Shown here piece after piece: positions 48,372 through 57,472 of a DNA stretch of 64,000 nt (position 1 is its first letter; the number at the start of each line of letters is the position of its first letter). The stretch comes from Solimonas sp. K1W22B-7 (GTDB taxonomy: Bacteria; Pseudomonadota; Gammaproteobacteria; Nevskiales; Nevskiaceae). The DNA is taken from the NCBI RefSeq assembly GCF_003428335.1, contig NZ_CP031704.1, positions 5,034,071-5,098,070 of the forward strand, read 5' to 3'. The notes under the pieces are model-generated. The model did no database searches. It was not told where the DNA came from and saw nothing but the letters and a program-made list of their open reading frames with translations. Made by a program: the position numbers and the translations under genes.

Positions 48372-49727
48372 TTACTTGGACGTGCGCTTCTGCACCGTCT
48401 CGGCCTCGAAGGTGCTGTCGCTGAAGGACACCGTCGCGTCGTAGGGCTGGTCTTCGTTGATCATCGCGGTGACGAAGTAGCGGCCGGAATTGAGGTGATA
48501 GATCACCTCGGGCTGCGTGGTCGCCGCCAGGATGTTGAAGTACGGCACCAGGTGACCCTCCTGGAACTGCATCAGCTTGCCCTGCTGGTCGTAGTCGTCG
48601 ATGGCGACGATGTTCCAGCTGTCCTCGTCCAGGTAGATGCGGCGCTTCTTGAAGGTGTGGCGCTGGTCGGGCTTGTTGTCGGCCTCGACGATCCAGACAC
48701 GGTGCAGCTCGTAGCGCGGCAGGTCCTGGTTGATGTGGTTGGGGCGCGCGATGTCGGCATACTTGGTCTTGTTGCCGGCGATGCGGTAGGAGTTGTACGG
48801 GATGTACATCTCGCGCTTGCCGACCAGCTTCCAGGTGAAGCGCTCCAGCACACCGTTGTACATGTCCACCTGGTCGTAGAACTGGTGGCCGTCGGTGCCC
48901 TCGTAGGGGTTGTCGCAGCACACCGCCGGCGCGCGGCGGATGCGCTTGAGCACCGGCGCATACAGCCAGGCGGCGCGGCCCTCGGTGCCGAAACCCGCCT
49001 TCTCGTGCACCAGGATGAAGGTGCCGGCGATGCGCGGCGGCGAGATCGTCTCCGACAGGTAGCGCAGGAAATCGGTGCCGGGCTTGAGTTCCGGCGGCGT
49101 CGCGTTGCCGGTGTTGGCGTAATAGAACTTCACGTCCTCGACGATCTTGGTCAGCGTGAACTTGCCGTCCTGCTGCACGATCATCTGGTTGTTGTAGCGG
49201 CGCAGCGCATCGCCGCGCCATTTCACGCGATGGTTCCAGATCGGCTCGGCACCGGAGCGCGGGATCGGAAACGGAAAGCCGACGAAGGCGCCGCGCGGGT
49301 TGTCGACGCCTTCCAGCTCGGCACGGGTGGCGTTCTTGACCGTCTCCGCCAGCACCTTCTCCGGGAAATTCACCTTGCGGTGGCTGGGATAGACCTTGAG
49401 CCTGTAGCTGGCCGGGAAGCGCTTGAGCAGTTCCTTGTGGCCCTCGGTCAGCTTGTCGGCGTACTGGCCCTGGTTCTTGACGTCGATCGTGAACAGCGGC
49501 TTGTCGTTCTCGATCGCCGGATCGGAGGGGAACTGCCCCTTCAGGGCGCCGGACTGCTTCGCCGGCGTCCAGGCCGGAATGGTGCCGTCCTTGTTGCCGG
49601 CACGCTCGGCGCCGACCGGCGTCAGTTCCTTGCCCAGCCTGGCCGCATCCTCGGCGGAGACCTTGGCCAGCGCCACCGAGGGCAGCGCGGCCGTCAGCGC
49701 CAGGATGGCGAGCATTCGCATCTTCAT
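48372..49727 (-). CDS. DUF1329 periplasmic protein
   Basis: A 451-residue exported protein (MKMRMLAILALTAALPSVALA signal) of the DUF1329 family; signatures are KVSAEDAARLGKELTPVGAE, GTIPAWTPAK, YPSHRKVNFPE, GAEPIWNHRVKWRG, YLSETISPPRIAG, RRAPAVCCDNPYEGTDGHQFYDQVD and RRIYLDEDSWNIVAIDDYD. The fold resembles LolA/LolB lipid carriers. Start 49727 is chosen since AGGAG is eight bases upstream; an ATG at 49733 is too close. It follows the MMPL exporter by about 36 bases and is probably a periplasmic carrier for its substrate. Confidence 0.9.
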   Translation of the reverse strand: MKMRMLAILALTAALPSVALAKVSAEDAARLGKELTPVGAERAGNKDGTIPAWTPAKQSGALKGQFPSDPAIENDKPLFTIDVKNQGQYADKLTEGHKELLKRFPASYRLKVYPSHRKVNFPEKVLAETVKNATRAELEGVDNPRGAFVGFPFPIPRSGAEPIWNHRVKWRGDALRRYNNQMIVQQDGKFTLTKIVEDVKFYYANTGNATPPELKPGTDFLRYLSETISPPRIAGTFILVHEKAGFGTEGRAAWLYAPVLKRIRRAPAVCCDNPYEGTDGHQFYDQVDMYNGVLERFTWKLVGKREMYIPYNSYRIAGNKTKYADIARPNHINQDLPRYELHRVWIVEADNKPDQRHTFKKRRIYLDEDSWNIVAIDDYDQQGKLMQFQEGHLVPYFNILAATTQPEVIYHLNSGRYFVTAMINEDQPYDATVSFSDSTFEAETVQKRTSK

Positions 49728-49763
49728 TTGCATCTCTCCTCTGTCACATCACTGGAAATGGAT

Positions 49764-52361
49764 TCAGGCCGCGGTCGATCCGGCGGCAGCCGCCTGCGGC
49801 ACGGCGGCGTCTTCGGAGGCAGGGCGCAGCAGGAAGGCGGCGAAAGCCGGCAGCAGCACCACGGCTGCCACGGCATTGGCGACGAACATCATGGTCAGCA
49901 GGATTCCCATGTCGACCTGGAACTGCAGGCCCGAGAACAGCCAGGTGCAGACCGTCGCCGCCAGCGTCAGCGCGGTGAAGATCACCGCCTTGCCGGTCTG
50001 GTGCAGCGTGTTCTCGTAGGCCTGCCGCAGCGACATGCGCTTCTGCAGCACGTTCTCCTCGAGCACGCTGTAGATGTAGATGCCGTAGTCGACGCCGATG
50101 CCGGCGGCGAAGGCCGCGACCGCGAGGTTGGAGATCTTGATGCCGATCTGCAGGTAGACCATCACGGCGTAGGACGCCACGTGCACCAGCGCCAGCGGCA
50201 CCAGCACGCAGACCAGGCCGGCGAGGCTGCGGAACGAAGCCAGCACGCAGACGCCGATGCCGACGAACAGCCACAGCAGCACCGAGAACTCGGTGTCCTT
50301 GATGACGTCGTTGGCGGCGGCCATCACGCCGACGTTGCCGGTGGCCAGGCGGAATTTCACCGGCGCGTCCGGCGGCAGCTCGGCGATGAACTTGTCCACC
50401 GCGGCGACGATGCCGTCGATGGTCTCGGCCTTGTGGTCGCGGGTGAAGACCAGCACCGGCATGGCGCTGCAATCCTCGTTGAGCAGGCCGGTGGAGCTGG
50501 GGAAGGGCTGCACCGTGATCACCAGGGCGCCGCTTTCGCGCGGCAGCGTGTTGAACTTGGGGTTCGACTCGCTGTAGCTGTTGAACACCTTCTGCTGCAG
50601 CTTGGGCAGGGACAGCGTCGACTGCACGCCCGGCGTGTTCTCCATGCGCCAGGCGAAACGGTCCATCAGCGACACGATGGCATGGTCGATGCAGCCGTCG
50701 GTCTTGCCCTCGGCCACCACCTTGAGCACGTCGACGCCGATGGAGAAGTCGCGCACCACCGCCGCCGAGTCCAGGTTGTAGCGCGAATCCGGGCGCAGCT
50801 CCGGCACGCCGGCGTGCAGCTCGCCGATCTTGAGATCGCGCGCCACCCACTCGCCCCAGCCCCACAGCGCCGCCGCAAGCACCAGCACCGCCGCCGCAAC
50901 CGGGCGCTGGGTCAGGCTGGCCAGCAGACGCCAGACCGGTGCGAACTGGCGGTCGCGCCGCTGCTGGTGCTCACGGAACTTCACCGGGTCCTTGATCGAG
51001 GCGAAGGTCAGCAGGCAGGGCAGCAGCATCTTCTTGCACAGCACGATCGCCATCAGGCCGAGCATGGCGTTGATCGCCATCTCGCGGATGATGTCGATCG
51101 GGATCAGCAGGATGGTGCCGAAGCCGATGAAGTTCGTCGCCAGCGCCGAAAGGCCGGGAATGACCAGGCGGCGATAGGTTGCCTTCGCCGCTTCCAGTGG
51201 CGGCAGGCCGTTGTCGGCGACCTCGTTGAGCCAGAAGCTGGTGATCTGGATGCCGTGCGAGGTGCTGATCGCCAGCACGATGAAGGGCATCAGCACCGCG
51301 AAGGGGTCCAGCGCCAGGCCGACCATGTGCAGCAGGCCCAGCTCCCAGATCACCGCCAGCACGCCGCAGGCCAGCGGCAGCAGCGCCACCTGCGGCGAGC
51401 CGCAGTAGCGCCACAGCAGCAGCCACACCAGCAGCACGGTCAGGCCGAAGAAACTGAATACCTCGATGGCGCTGTCGGCGATGTCGCCCACCGCCTTGGT
51501 GAAGCCGATGATGTGCACCTCGATGCCCGGGTTGTAGTCCGGGTTGGCGAGTTCCTTCACCTCCAGCTGGTAGCCTCGGAAGCTCCGCGTCTCGCCGGAC
51601 TCGCCCGGCACGGCATCGACCTTGCGCAGCGCGAACGTCAGGCCGCGCGGATCGGCGTAGGCCGTACGCAGCAGCTCGCCGGCCTTCAGCGGCGGCGCGT
51701 CGTGCTTCAGGCGGTACTCGTAGAGCTTGGGGCTGGTGAAGCGGCCGCGCACCTCCTCCAGCCGGTGGGCGGTGTCGATGTAGTCGAGCTTCACGCCCGT
51801 GACGGGATCTCGTTCCAGCAGCTCGGAGAACACCATGGCGCCGCCATGGTCGTTGGCCACCAGGCGCCCGACGATGCCGGCCTTGTCGACGTTGCCGCGC
51901 ACGCGCTGCAGCGCCTCGGCGCTCGGCTGGAAATCCGCCGGCACGACGTTGCCGCCGGCGAAGCCGCCTTCCACCACCTCGAGGTAGCGCACGTCGGGCG
52001 TGAAGATCGAACTGACGCGGGCGCGGTCCATGCCCGGCGTGAAATACACCGCGTCGGTCAGCGCGCGCAGCGTGCGCATGAAGGCGGCGTTGTAGATGTC
52101 GCCTTGCTTCTGCCGCAGCGCCACCAGCGTGACGTTGGCGCCGCCGAATTCCTTCTGGTACTGCTTGTAGACGCCGATGTAGGGGTGCCCCAGCGGCAAC
52201 TGCTTGTCGAAGCCGGTCTCGACGCGCAGGTGCGTCGCCTGCCAGCCGAGGAACACGGTGATGATCGCCAGCACCGCCAGCGTCAGGCGGCGGCGGCTGA
52301 AGATCAGCGGTTCGGTCAGGCGGACGAAGGCCTGCGCGAATGCGCTACGTGAATCGTGCAT
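49764..52361 (-). CDS. MMPL-family RND exporter
   Basis: An 865-residue inner-membrane transporter with two repeats of one plus five helices around periplasmic domains (FSRRRLTLAVLAIITVFLGWQ; later VLLVWLLLWRYCG, PFIVLAISTSHGIQITSFWLNEVADNGL; second half GIGVDYGIYIYSVLEENV and TALTLAATVCTWLFSGLQF). It belongs to the hydrophobe/lipid exporter branch of the RND superfamily. The GVDYGI motif corresponds to the proton-relay helix. It follows alkB by 54 bases and is encoded with DUF1329, DUF1302 and YCF48-like genes, likely an envelope transport machine for alkane-derived lipids or other hydrophobic compounds. Confidence 0.9.
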   Translation of the reverse strand: MHDSRSAFAQAFVRLTEPLIFSRRRLTLAVLAIITVFLGWQATHLRVETGFDKQLPLGHPYIGVYKQYQKEFGGANVTLVALRQKQGDIYNAAFMRTLRALTDAVYFTPGMDRARVSSIFTPDVRYLEVVEGGFAGGNVVPADFQPSAEALQRVRGNVDKAGIVGRLVANDHGGAMVFSELLERDPVTGVKLDYIDTAHRLEEVRGRFTSPKLYEYRLKHDAPPLKAGELLRTAYADPRGLTFALRKVDAVPGESGETRSFRGYQLEVKELANPDYNPGIEVHIIGFTKAVGDIADSAIEVFSFFGLTVLLVWLLLWRYCGSPQVALLPLACGVLAVIWELGLLHMVGLALDPFAVLMPFIVLAISTSHGIQITSFWLNEVADNGLPPLEAAKATYRRLVIPGLSALATNFIGFGTILLIPIDIIREMAINAMLGLMAIVLCKKMLLPCLLTFASIKDPVKFREHQQRRDRQFAPVWRLLASLTQRPVAAAVLVLAAALWGWGEWVARDLKIGELHAGVPELRPDSRYNLDSAAVVRDFSIGVDVLKVVAEGKTDGCIDHAIVSLMDRFAWRMENTPGVQSTLSLPKLQQKVFNSYSESNPKFNTLPRESGALVITVQPFPSSTGLLNEDCSAMPVLVFTRDHKAETIDGIVAAVDKFIAELPPDAPVKFRLATGNVGVMAAANDVIKDTEFSVLLWLFVGIGVCVLASFRSLAGLVCVLVPLALVHVASYAVMVYLQIGIKISNLAVAAFAAGIGVDYGIYIYSVLEENVLQKRMSLRQAYENTLHQTGKAVIFTALTLAATVCTWLFSGLQFQVDMGILLTMMFVANAVAAVVLLPAFAAFLLRPASEDAAVPQAAAAGSTAA

Positions 52362-52415
52362 GGGGTTCCCTCGATGATGGTCGGTGGGCAGTCGCGTGGC
52401 GCCGCCCGGGCGCGC

Positions 52416-53813
52416 TCAGAGCGCTGCGAAATCCTGCTTGTCGCGCACCGCGCAATGCGGACAACTCCAGTCCTGGGGCAGCCGCGCCCAGGGCGTGCCC
52501 GGCGGGAAGCCTTCCGGCGGATAGCCGAGCGTGTCGTCGTAGATGAAGCTGCAGTTGGGGCACTGGTGCCGCGCCGCCGTCACCACGGCCTGCGGGGACG
52601 CGCCGCTGGCGCCGAGGATCGGCGGGCCACGGTCGCGGTCCGCGACGGCGCGCCCCATCCACTTCGCCAGCAGCTGCCAGCGCCGTGAAGGCTGCAGGTT
52701 GGCGCGCGTCAGGTCACCGCGATGGTGGGCGACGACGCGGGGATCCATCAGGCGGAACCACAGCGGCGGGAAGTAGGCCACCAGCACCATCGAGGCATAC
52801 CCGGAGGGCAGCTGCGGACTGTCCTCGAAATGCCGCAGGGCCTGGTAGCGCCGCGTGGGATTGGCGTGATGGTCGGAATGCCGCTGCAGCTGGTACAGCA
52901 GCAGGTTGGTCATGACGTGGTTGCTGTTCCAGGAATGGCGCGGCTGGCAGCGCTCCACCCGGCCGTTGGCATCACGCAGGCGCAGCAGGCCGTAGTGCTC
53001 CAGGTAGTTCACCACTTCGAGCAGCGCGGCGCCGTAGGCGGCCTGTACCAGCAGGAACAGCAGGGCCCAGGGGCCCAGCCAGGCGGTGATCGCTCCGAAC
53101 AGGACCACCGTCATGCCCCAGGCCTGCAGGTTCTCGTTGCCGGCCGACCAGGCACGCTGGCCGCTGCGCTGCAGGCGCGCCGCCTCGATGCGCCAGGCCG
53201 AGCGGATGCTGCCGATCACGGTGCGCGGCAGGAAGGCCCAGAAGCTCTCGCCCATGCGCGCGCTGGCCGGATCCTCTGCCGTGGCCACGTTCTTGTGGTG
53301 GCCCTTGTTGTGCTCGATGCAGAAGTGGCCGTAGGCCACCGGCGCCAGCGTGAACTTCGCCAGCCAGCGCTCCAGCGCATGGGTCTTGTGCCCGAGTTCG
53401 TGCGCGGTGTTGATGCCGACGCCGTTGGCCATGCCGGCGGTGACCACCAGGCCCAGCAGCTCCCACCAGGCCAGGCCGCCGTGGACCGCGAGCCAGGCCC
53501 CGAGGATCGTCGCGGCGTACTGGCTGGGGATGTAGGCGTAGACGATGCGGCGGTAGTAGCGGTCCTGTTCCAGCGCGCCGACCGCCGACTCGGGCGCATT
53601 GACCGGGTCGGTGCCGATGACCCAGTCCAGCAGCGGCACCAGGCCGTAGAACACCAGCGGCATCAGCCACAGCAGCAGGCCGCTGCCGCCCAGCAGCACG
53701 CCCAGCACCGAGGCCACGCCGAGCAGCGGCAGCGCCGGGCTCAGCAGCCACCACCAGCGCTTGCCGTCGCGCCAGGCGCCGGTTTCTCCCATCGTCGATC
53801 GCAGGGTATTCAT
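52416..53813 (-). CDS. alkB: Alkane 1-monooxygenase AlkB fused to rubredoxin
   Basis: A 465-residue integral-membrane di-iron hydroxylase with histidine boxes HELGH (138-142), EHNKGHH (167-173), NYLEHYG (269-275) and QRHSDHH (310-316), and several transmembrane helices before the first box. The C-terminus (about 415-465) is a rubredoxin domain with CPNC at 418-421 and CPHC at 451-454, so electron transfer is built in. It oxidises the end of n-alkanes to primary alcohols. The start at 53813 (MNTLRSTMGE) is preferred over 53858. Encoded with a divergent AraC regulator at 53926. Confidence 0.95.
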   Translation of the reverse strand: MNTLRSTMGETGAWRDGKRWWWLLSPALPLLGVASVLGVLLGGSGLLLWLMPLVFYGLVPLLDWVIGTDPVNAPESAVGALEQDRYYRRIVYAYIPSQYAATILGAWLAVHGGLAWWELLGLVVTAGMANGVGINTAHELGHKTHALERWLAKFTLAPVAYGHFCIEHNKGHHKNVATAEDPASARMGESFWAFLPRTVIGSIRSAWRIEAARLQRSGQRAWSAGNENLQAWGMTVVLFGAITAWLGPWALLFLLVQAAYGAALLEVVNYLEHYGLLRLRDANGRVERCQPRHSWNSNHVMTNLLLYQLQRHSDHHANPTRRYQALRHFEDSPQLPSGYASMVLVAYFPPLWFRLMDPRVVAHHRGDLTRANLQPSRRWQLLAKWMGRAVADRDRGPPILGASGASPQAVVTAARHQCPNCSFIYDDTLGYPPEGFPPGTPWARLPQDWSCPHCAVRDKQDFAAL

Positions 53814-53925
53814 TTTTATGACTTCCTCCAGACGGCGTGCATGCTGCGCCCCACCCACCCCCTGTTCTTGTCTTTTTACGCCATGTTGTTGTCATAATGA
53901 GACAGACCCTTTCTACTACGGAACC
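53814..53925. promoter_or_regulatory. Divergent promoter region of alkB and its AraC regulator
   Basis: The 112-base gap between alkB (minus) and the AraC gene (plus) holds a relatively AT-rich stretch (GTTGTTGTCATAATGAGACA at about 53884-53903) able to contain a -10 element (CATAAT). It must control at least one of the two genes. No clear operator repeat could be assigned. Confidence 0.4.
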
Positions 53926-54972
53926 ATGGCGAAGCAGGAATTGCGGGTGCCGGCGCGCTACTACATGCGCCTCCAGGAGGTGCTCGGGCGCCAGGGCATC
54001 GACATGCGCGACCTGCTGCGCGGACTGTCGCTGCCGCTGGCGGCGCTGGAGGAGCCCGATGCCACGCTGTATTTCTCGCAGGTCGAACAGCTGATCGCGC
54101 GTGCGGTGCAGGCCTACGGCCGCAGCGATCTCGGCTTCGAGCTGGGCAAGCTGCTCACGGTCAGCGCGCACAGCATCGTCGGCTTCGGCATGCTCAGCAG
54201 TCCGACGGCGGAGCACGCCCTGCATTTCGTGGCGCGCTACTTCCGCCTGGTGATGCCGAGCTTCCGCATGCGCTACGCCAGCGGGCCGGATCACGGCGAG
54301 CTGCTGTTCACGCCGACGGTGGCGATGGGCCACCAGTGCCTGTCCTTCCATCTGGAAACCATCGCGATGGCGGCGCTGCGCGACGTGCAGGACATGGTCG
54401 GCTCGCGCCCGCCCTGCCGCATCTACCTGTCGATCGCCGAGCCGCCGCACCTGCAGCGCTACACCCGGCTGCGCGACGTGCAGTGCTTCTTCGGTGTCGA
54501 CCGCGGCCCCAGCGTGCGGCTGCTGTTCAACTGCGACTTCCGCAGCTTTTCCATGTCCACGGCGGACACCAACGCGCTCAAGGTGGCGGAAGAACGCTGC
54601 CGTGAACTGGCGCGGCAGGTCGCGGGCGTGCGCCAGTTCGCCGACTGGGTGGCGATGACGCTGCGCGAGGTCGGCGACGGCGTGCCCTCGCTGGCGGAAC
54701 TGGCCGGCGCGCTCAACCTGTCCACGCGCACGCTGAACCGCTATCTCGAGCGCGAGGGCACCAGCTACCGCGAGCTGGCCGGGCGCATCCAGCACGAACT
54801 GGCCTGCGAGCGGCTCGCCGCCGGCACGCTCAGCATCACCGAGATCGCCTATTCGCTGGGCTTCCGCGACACCGCCAACTTCACCCGCGCCTTCCGCAGC
54901 CGCGCCGGCTGCAGCCCGCGCGACTATCGCGCCGGGCTGGCCGGCAAGACGGACTCATTACCTGCGCGGTAA
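53926..54972 (+). CDS. AraC-family regulator of the alkane cluster
   Basis: A 348-residue AraC-type protein: N-terminal PF12625-like ligand domain (LHFVARYFRLVMPSFRMRYASG, LSFHLETIAMAALRDVQDM) and a C-terminal AraC helix-turn-helix (LAELAGALNLSTRTLNRYLEREGTSYRELAGRIQHELACERLAAGTLSITEIAYSLGFRDTANFTRAFRSRAG). Divergent from alkB with a 112-base gap, it is the likely activator in response to alkanes or their alcohols. Confidence 0.92.
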   Translation: MAKQELRVPARYYMRLQEVLGRQGIDMRDLLRGLSLPLAALEEPDATLYFSQVEQLIARAVQAYGRSDLGFELGKLLTVSAHSIVGFGMLSSPTAEHALHFVARYFRLVMPSFRMRYASGPDHGELLFTPTVAMGHQCLSFHLETIAMAALRDVQDMVGSRPPCRIYLSIAEPPHLQRYTRLRDVQCFFGVDRGPSVRLLFNCDFRSFSMSTADTNALKVAEERCRELARQVAGVRQFADWVAMTLREVGDGVPSLAELAGALNLSTRTLNRYLEREGTSYRELAGRIQHELACERLAAGTLSITEIAYSLGFRDTANFTRAFRSRAGCSPRDYRAGLAGKTDSLPAR

Positions 54973-55034
54973 TTGAGACGCCGCCGCCGCGGCCCGAAGC
55001 TGCAGCCTCCCAAGCCTGTCCAAGGAGACTGCAG

Positions 55035-55349
55035 ATGAACCTCAACACCGTCCTGCTGATGGCCGTGTTCGCCGCCTTCGGCGTACTGAGCCTGATCGCG
55101 CTCGCCGAGCACGGCTATGTCGGCCTGTTCCTCTACCAGTTCCAGACCACCGCCGGCTGGCAGGTACTGGCCGATCTGGTCGTGGCCTGCCTGGTCGGTG
55201 TCATCTGGATGGTCGGCGACGCCCGCCGCAATGGCCGCCAGGCCTGGCCCTACATCCTGATGACCGTGGCGCTGGGCTCCTTCGGCCTGCTGGCCTACCT
55301 GCTGGTCGGCCAGTTCAGCGGCGCCAAGGAACGGCATGCGCTGGCCTGA
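55035..55349 (+). CDS. Small membrane protein, DUF2834-like
   Basis: A 104-residue protein with three hydrophobic segments (TVLLMAVFAAFGVLSLIAL, VLADLVVACLVGVIWMVG, YILMTVALGSFGLLAYLLVG) and a conserved-looking DLVVACLVGVIWMVGDARRNGR. This matches the DUF2834 layout. A strong ribosome site (AAGGAG) precedes the ATG. Its stop overlaps the next gene, also a membrane protein, by 14 bases. Function unknown. Confidence 0.75.
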   Translation: MNLNTVLLMAVFAAFGVLSLIALAEHGYVGLFLYQFQTTAGWQVLADLVVACLVGVIWMVGDARRNGRQAWPYILMTVALGSFGLLAYLLVGQFSGAKERHALA

Positions 55350-55731
55350 AGCCCTGGTCCCGCTCGCGCTGGTGGCGGCAGGGCTGATTCACCTGCCGCC
55401 GCTGGCCGGGCTGCTGTCGTCCGCCCGGCTCGAGGCGCTGTACGGCATCCCGGTACGCGAGCCGGCGCTGGAACTGCTGCTGCGCCACCGCGCCCTGCTG
55501 TTCGGCCTGCTCGCCGCGCTGCTGTTCGCCGGTGCCTTCCGCCGCGAACTGCAGATACCGGCGATCATCGCCGCGCTGGCCAGCATGGGCGGCTTCCTGC
55601 TGCTCGCCGCGCAGTCGCCCGAACTGGCGGCACCGCTGCGACGCATCGCGCTCGCCGATCTCGCCGCTACACTGCTGTTGCTCGCCGCGCTGGCCCTGCG
55701 CGCCTGGGCCCCTCAAGGAGACACTGCTTGA
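55336..55731 (+). CDS. Small membrane protein with four hydrophobic segments
   Basis: A 131-residue, Leu/Ala-rich protein with four predicted transmembrane helices (ALVPLALVAAGLIHLPPLAGLL, ALLFGLLAALLFAG, IPAIIAALASMGGFLLLAA, IALADLAATLLLLAALAL). A conserved-looking loop, ALYGIPVREPALELLLRHRALLFG, joins the first two. The ATG at 55336 overlaps the preceding gene and the stop overlaps the hydrolase start (TTGA). No function was recognised. Confidence 0.7.
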   Translation: MRWPEALVPLALVAAGLIHLPPLAGLLSSARLEALYGIPVREPALELLLRHRALLFGLLAALLFAGAFRRELQIPAIIAALASMGGFLLLAAQSPELAAPLRRIALADLAATLLLLAALALRAWAPQGDTA

Positions 55732-56585
55732 TCAAGGCAACCCCGCTGCAGCTGCGCTGCGCCGACGGCACCCTGCTGGCGGCGCGCGAGTACGCCGGCG
55801 GCGAGGCCGGCGCAGTCGTGATCTCGGCCGCGCTGGGCGTGCCGCAGGGCTTCTATGCGGCCCATGCCGCCTGGCTTGCCAGCCTGGGCTATCACGTCAT
55901 CAGCTTCGACAACCGCGGCTTCGGCGATTCCGCCAAAGGCGGCCCGATCGATCTCGCCGACTGGGGCCGGCAGGACCTGGAAGCGTTGCTGCGGCACGCG
56001 CGCTCGATCAATCCGTATCACTTCCTGGTCGGCCACAGCATCGGCTGCCAGTTGCCCGGCCTGGCGCCCTCCAGCCAGCACTTGAGCGGCGCCGTGTTCG
56101 TCGCCGGCACCGCGCCCAACCTGCGCTACTACCCCTGGAGCCAGCGCCCGGCGCTGGCCCTGCTGTGGTACGGCCTGGTGCCCTGGTTCACGCGCGGCCG
56201 CGACAGCGTGGCGCAGTCGAAGCTCGGTCTCGGCAAGGGCCCGGTGCTGCCCTCGGGCGCCGCCGCCGGCTGGGCGCGCTGGGCACGTTCGCACGACTAC
56301 CTGTTCTCGCCGGAGCATGGCCTGGACCTGTCCGGCTACGCGCAGGTCCGCGCGCCGATCCTGGCCTGGAACTTCGCCGACGACACCTACGCGCCGAAAG
56401 CAGCCTCCGAAGCGCTGCTGCGCCACTACCCCGCCGCCGCGATCACGCGCCGCGGCAGCGAAGCGCAGGGCAGCGTCGGCCACTTCGGCTACTTCCGCGA
56501 AGCACATCGCGACACCCTCTGGCGCGCCACCGCCGACTGGCTGGCGCAACAATCCCCCAACCAACAGGAACGCGCCCGTGCCTGA
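55728..56585 (+). CDS. Alpha/beta hydrolase with Ser nucleophile
   Basis: A 285-residue serine hydrolase that starts at a TTG overlapping the upstream stop (TTGA at 55728), with AAGGAG seven bases before it. The nucleophile elbow is GHSIGCQ, an HxxxG-like start is SAALGVPQGFYAAHAAWLASLGYHVISFDNRGFGDS, and the likely acid and His are in AWNFADDTYAP and GSVGHFGYFREAH. It resembles YheT/serine-aminopeptidase-like hydrolases; the substrate is unknown. It overlaps the next hydrolase gene by eight bases. Confidence 0.85.
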   Translation: MIKATPLQLRCADGTLLAAREYAGGEAGAVVISAALGVPQGFYAAHAAWLASLGYHVISFDNRGFGDSAKGGPIDLADWGRQDLEALLRHARSINPYHFLVGHSIGCQLPGLAPSSQHLSGAVFVAGTAPNLRYYPWSQRPALALLWYGLVPWFTRGRDSVAQSKLGLGKGPVLPSGAAAGWARWARSHDYLFSPEHGLDLSGYAQVRAPILAWNFADDTYAPKAASEALLRHYPAAAITRRGSEAQGSVGHFGYFREAHRDTLWRATADWLAQQSPNQQERARA

Positions 56586-57441
56586 CCACGACACGCTTTA
56601 TCGCTCGCTGCCGGTACAGGACCTGCGCCTGGCCGACGCCACCCTGCCCTACCGCTGCCACGGCACCGGCCCCGACCTGCTGCTGGTGCACGGCTTTCCC
56701 CTGTCGGGCTACACCTGGCGCAAGGTCCTGCCCGCGCTGGCCGAGCGCCACCGCTGCCACATCATCGACCTCGCCGGCCTCGGCGGCTCGGTCTGGGACG
56801 AGAAAACCGACTTCAGCTTCGAAGGCCACGCACGGCGCCTGAAGGCGCTGGTGGATCATCTCGGCCTGCAGCGCTACGACCTGCTGTCGCAGGACACCGG
56901 CGCCACCATCACGCGCTGCCTGGCGCTGATGGACCCCGCGCGGGCACGGCGCCAGGTGATGATCAACACCGAGATTCCCGGCCACCGTCCACCGTGGATC
57001 GTCGAGTACCAATACCTGATGCGCCTGCCGTTCACGCCGGCGGTGTTCCGCCTGCTGCTGAAGTCGCGCGCCTTCCAGCGCTCGGCCATGGCCTTCGGCG
57101 GCTGCTTCGACGATCTCGACCTGATCGACGGCGACTTCCACCGCGAGTTCATCGCGCCCTGCGTCAGCGAGCCGCGGCGCATCGAGGGCTTGCGCGACTA
57201 CCTGATCGGCGCCAACTGGCCGACCGTGGATGCCTTCGCCACGCGCCACGCCGAATTCCATGAACCGGTGCTGCTGCTCTGGGGCGAAGACGACCCGACC
57301 TTCCCGCTGCCGCGAGCCAGGGCGATGCTGCCGCAGTTCCGCGACGCGCGGATGGTGACGATTCCGCGCGCGAAATTGTTGCCGCAGGAGGAGAAGCCGG
57401 GCGAAGTGGCGAAAGCCGTGCTGGAATTCCTGTCGGGTTGA
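56578..57441 (+). CDS. Haloalkane-dehalogenase/epoxide-hydrolase-like protein lacking catalytic His
   Basis: A 287-residue alpha/beta hydrolase beginning with GTG at 56578 (AGGA eight bases upstream). It has HGFP at 38-41 (oxyanion side) and Asp106 as nucleophile in SQDTGAT, as in haloalkane dehalogenases and epoxide hydrolases, with an acid in GEDDPTF. Where relatives have a His (usually GHLPQEE), this protein reads AKLLPQEEKPGE, the His being Leu. Such a protein could form but not turn over the ester intermediate, so it may be altered in mechanism or be a binding protein. The codons (GCG AAA TTG TTG CCG) leave no doubt about the residues. Confidence 0.8.
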   Translation: MPDHDTLYRSLPVQDLRLADATLPYRCHGTGPDLLLVHGFPLSGYTWRKVLPALAERHRCHIIDLAGLGGSVWDEKTDFSFEGHARRLKALVDHLGLQRYDLLSQDTGATITRCLALMDPARARRQVMINTEIPGHRPPWIVEYQYLMRLPFTPAVFRLLLKSRAFQRSAMAFGGCFDDLDLIDGDFHREFIAPCVSEPRRIEGLRDYLIGANWPTVDAFATRHAEFHEPVLLLWGEDDPTFPLPRARAMLPQFRDARMVTIPRAKLLPQEEKPGEVAKAVLEFLSG

Positions 57442-57472
57442 GGCGACGCAGATCCACGCAACGTGGAGCGGC

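Noticed and set aside
43879-48444. Plus-strand open frame of 1521 codons
   Set aside because: It spans several minus-strand genes with clear families (XRE-MmyB, YCF48, DUF1302); no motif of its own.
45802-49221. 1139-codon extension of the DUF1302 gene
   Set aside because: The extra part lies inside the DUF1329 gene in another frame; the signal peptide begins at 48294.
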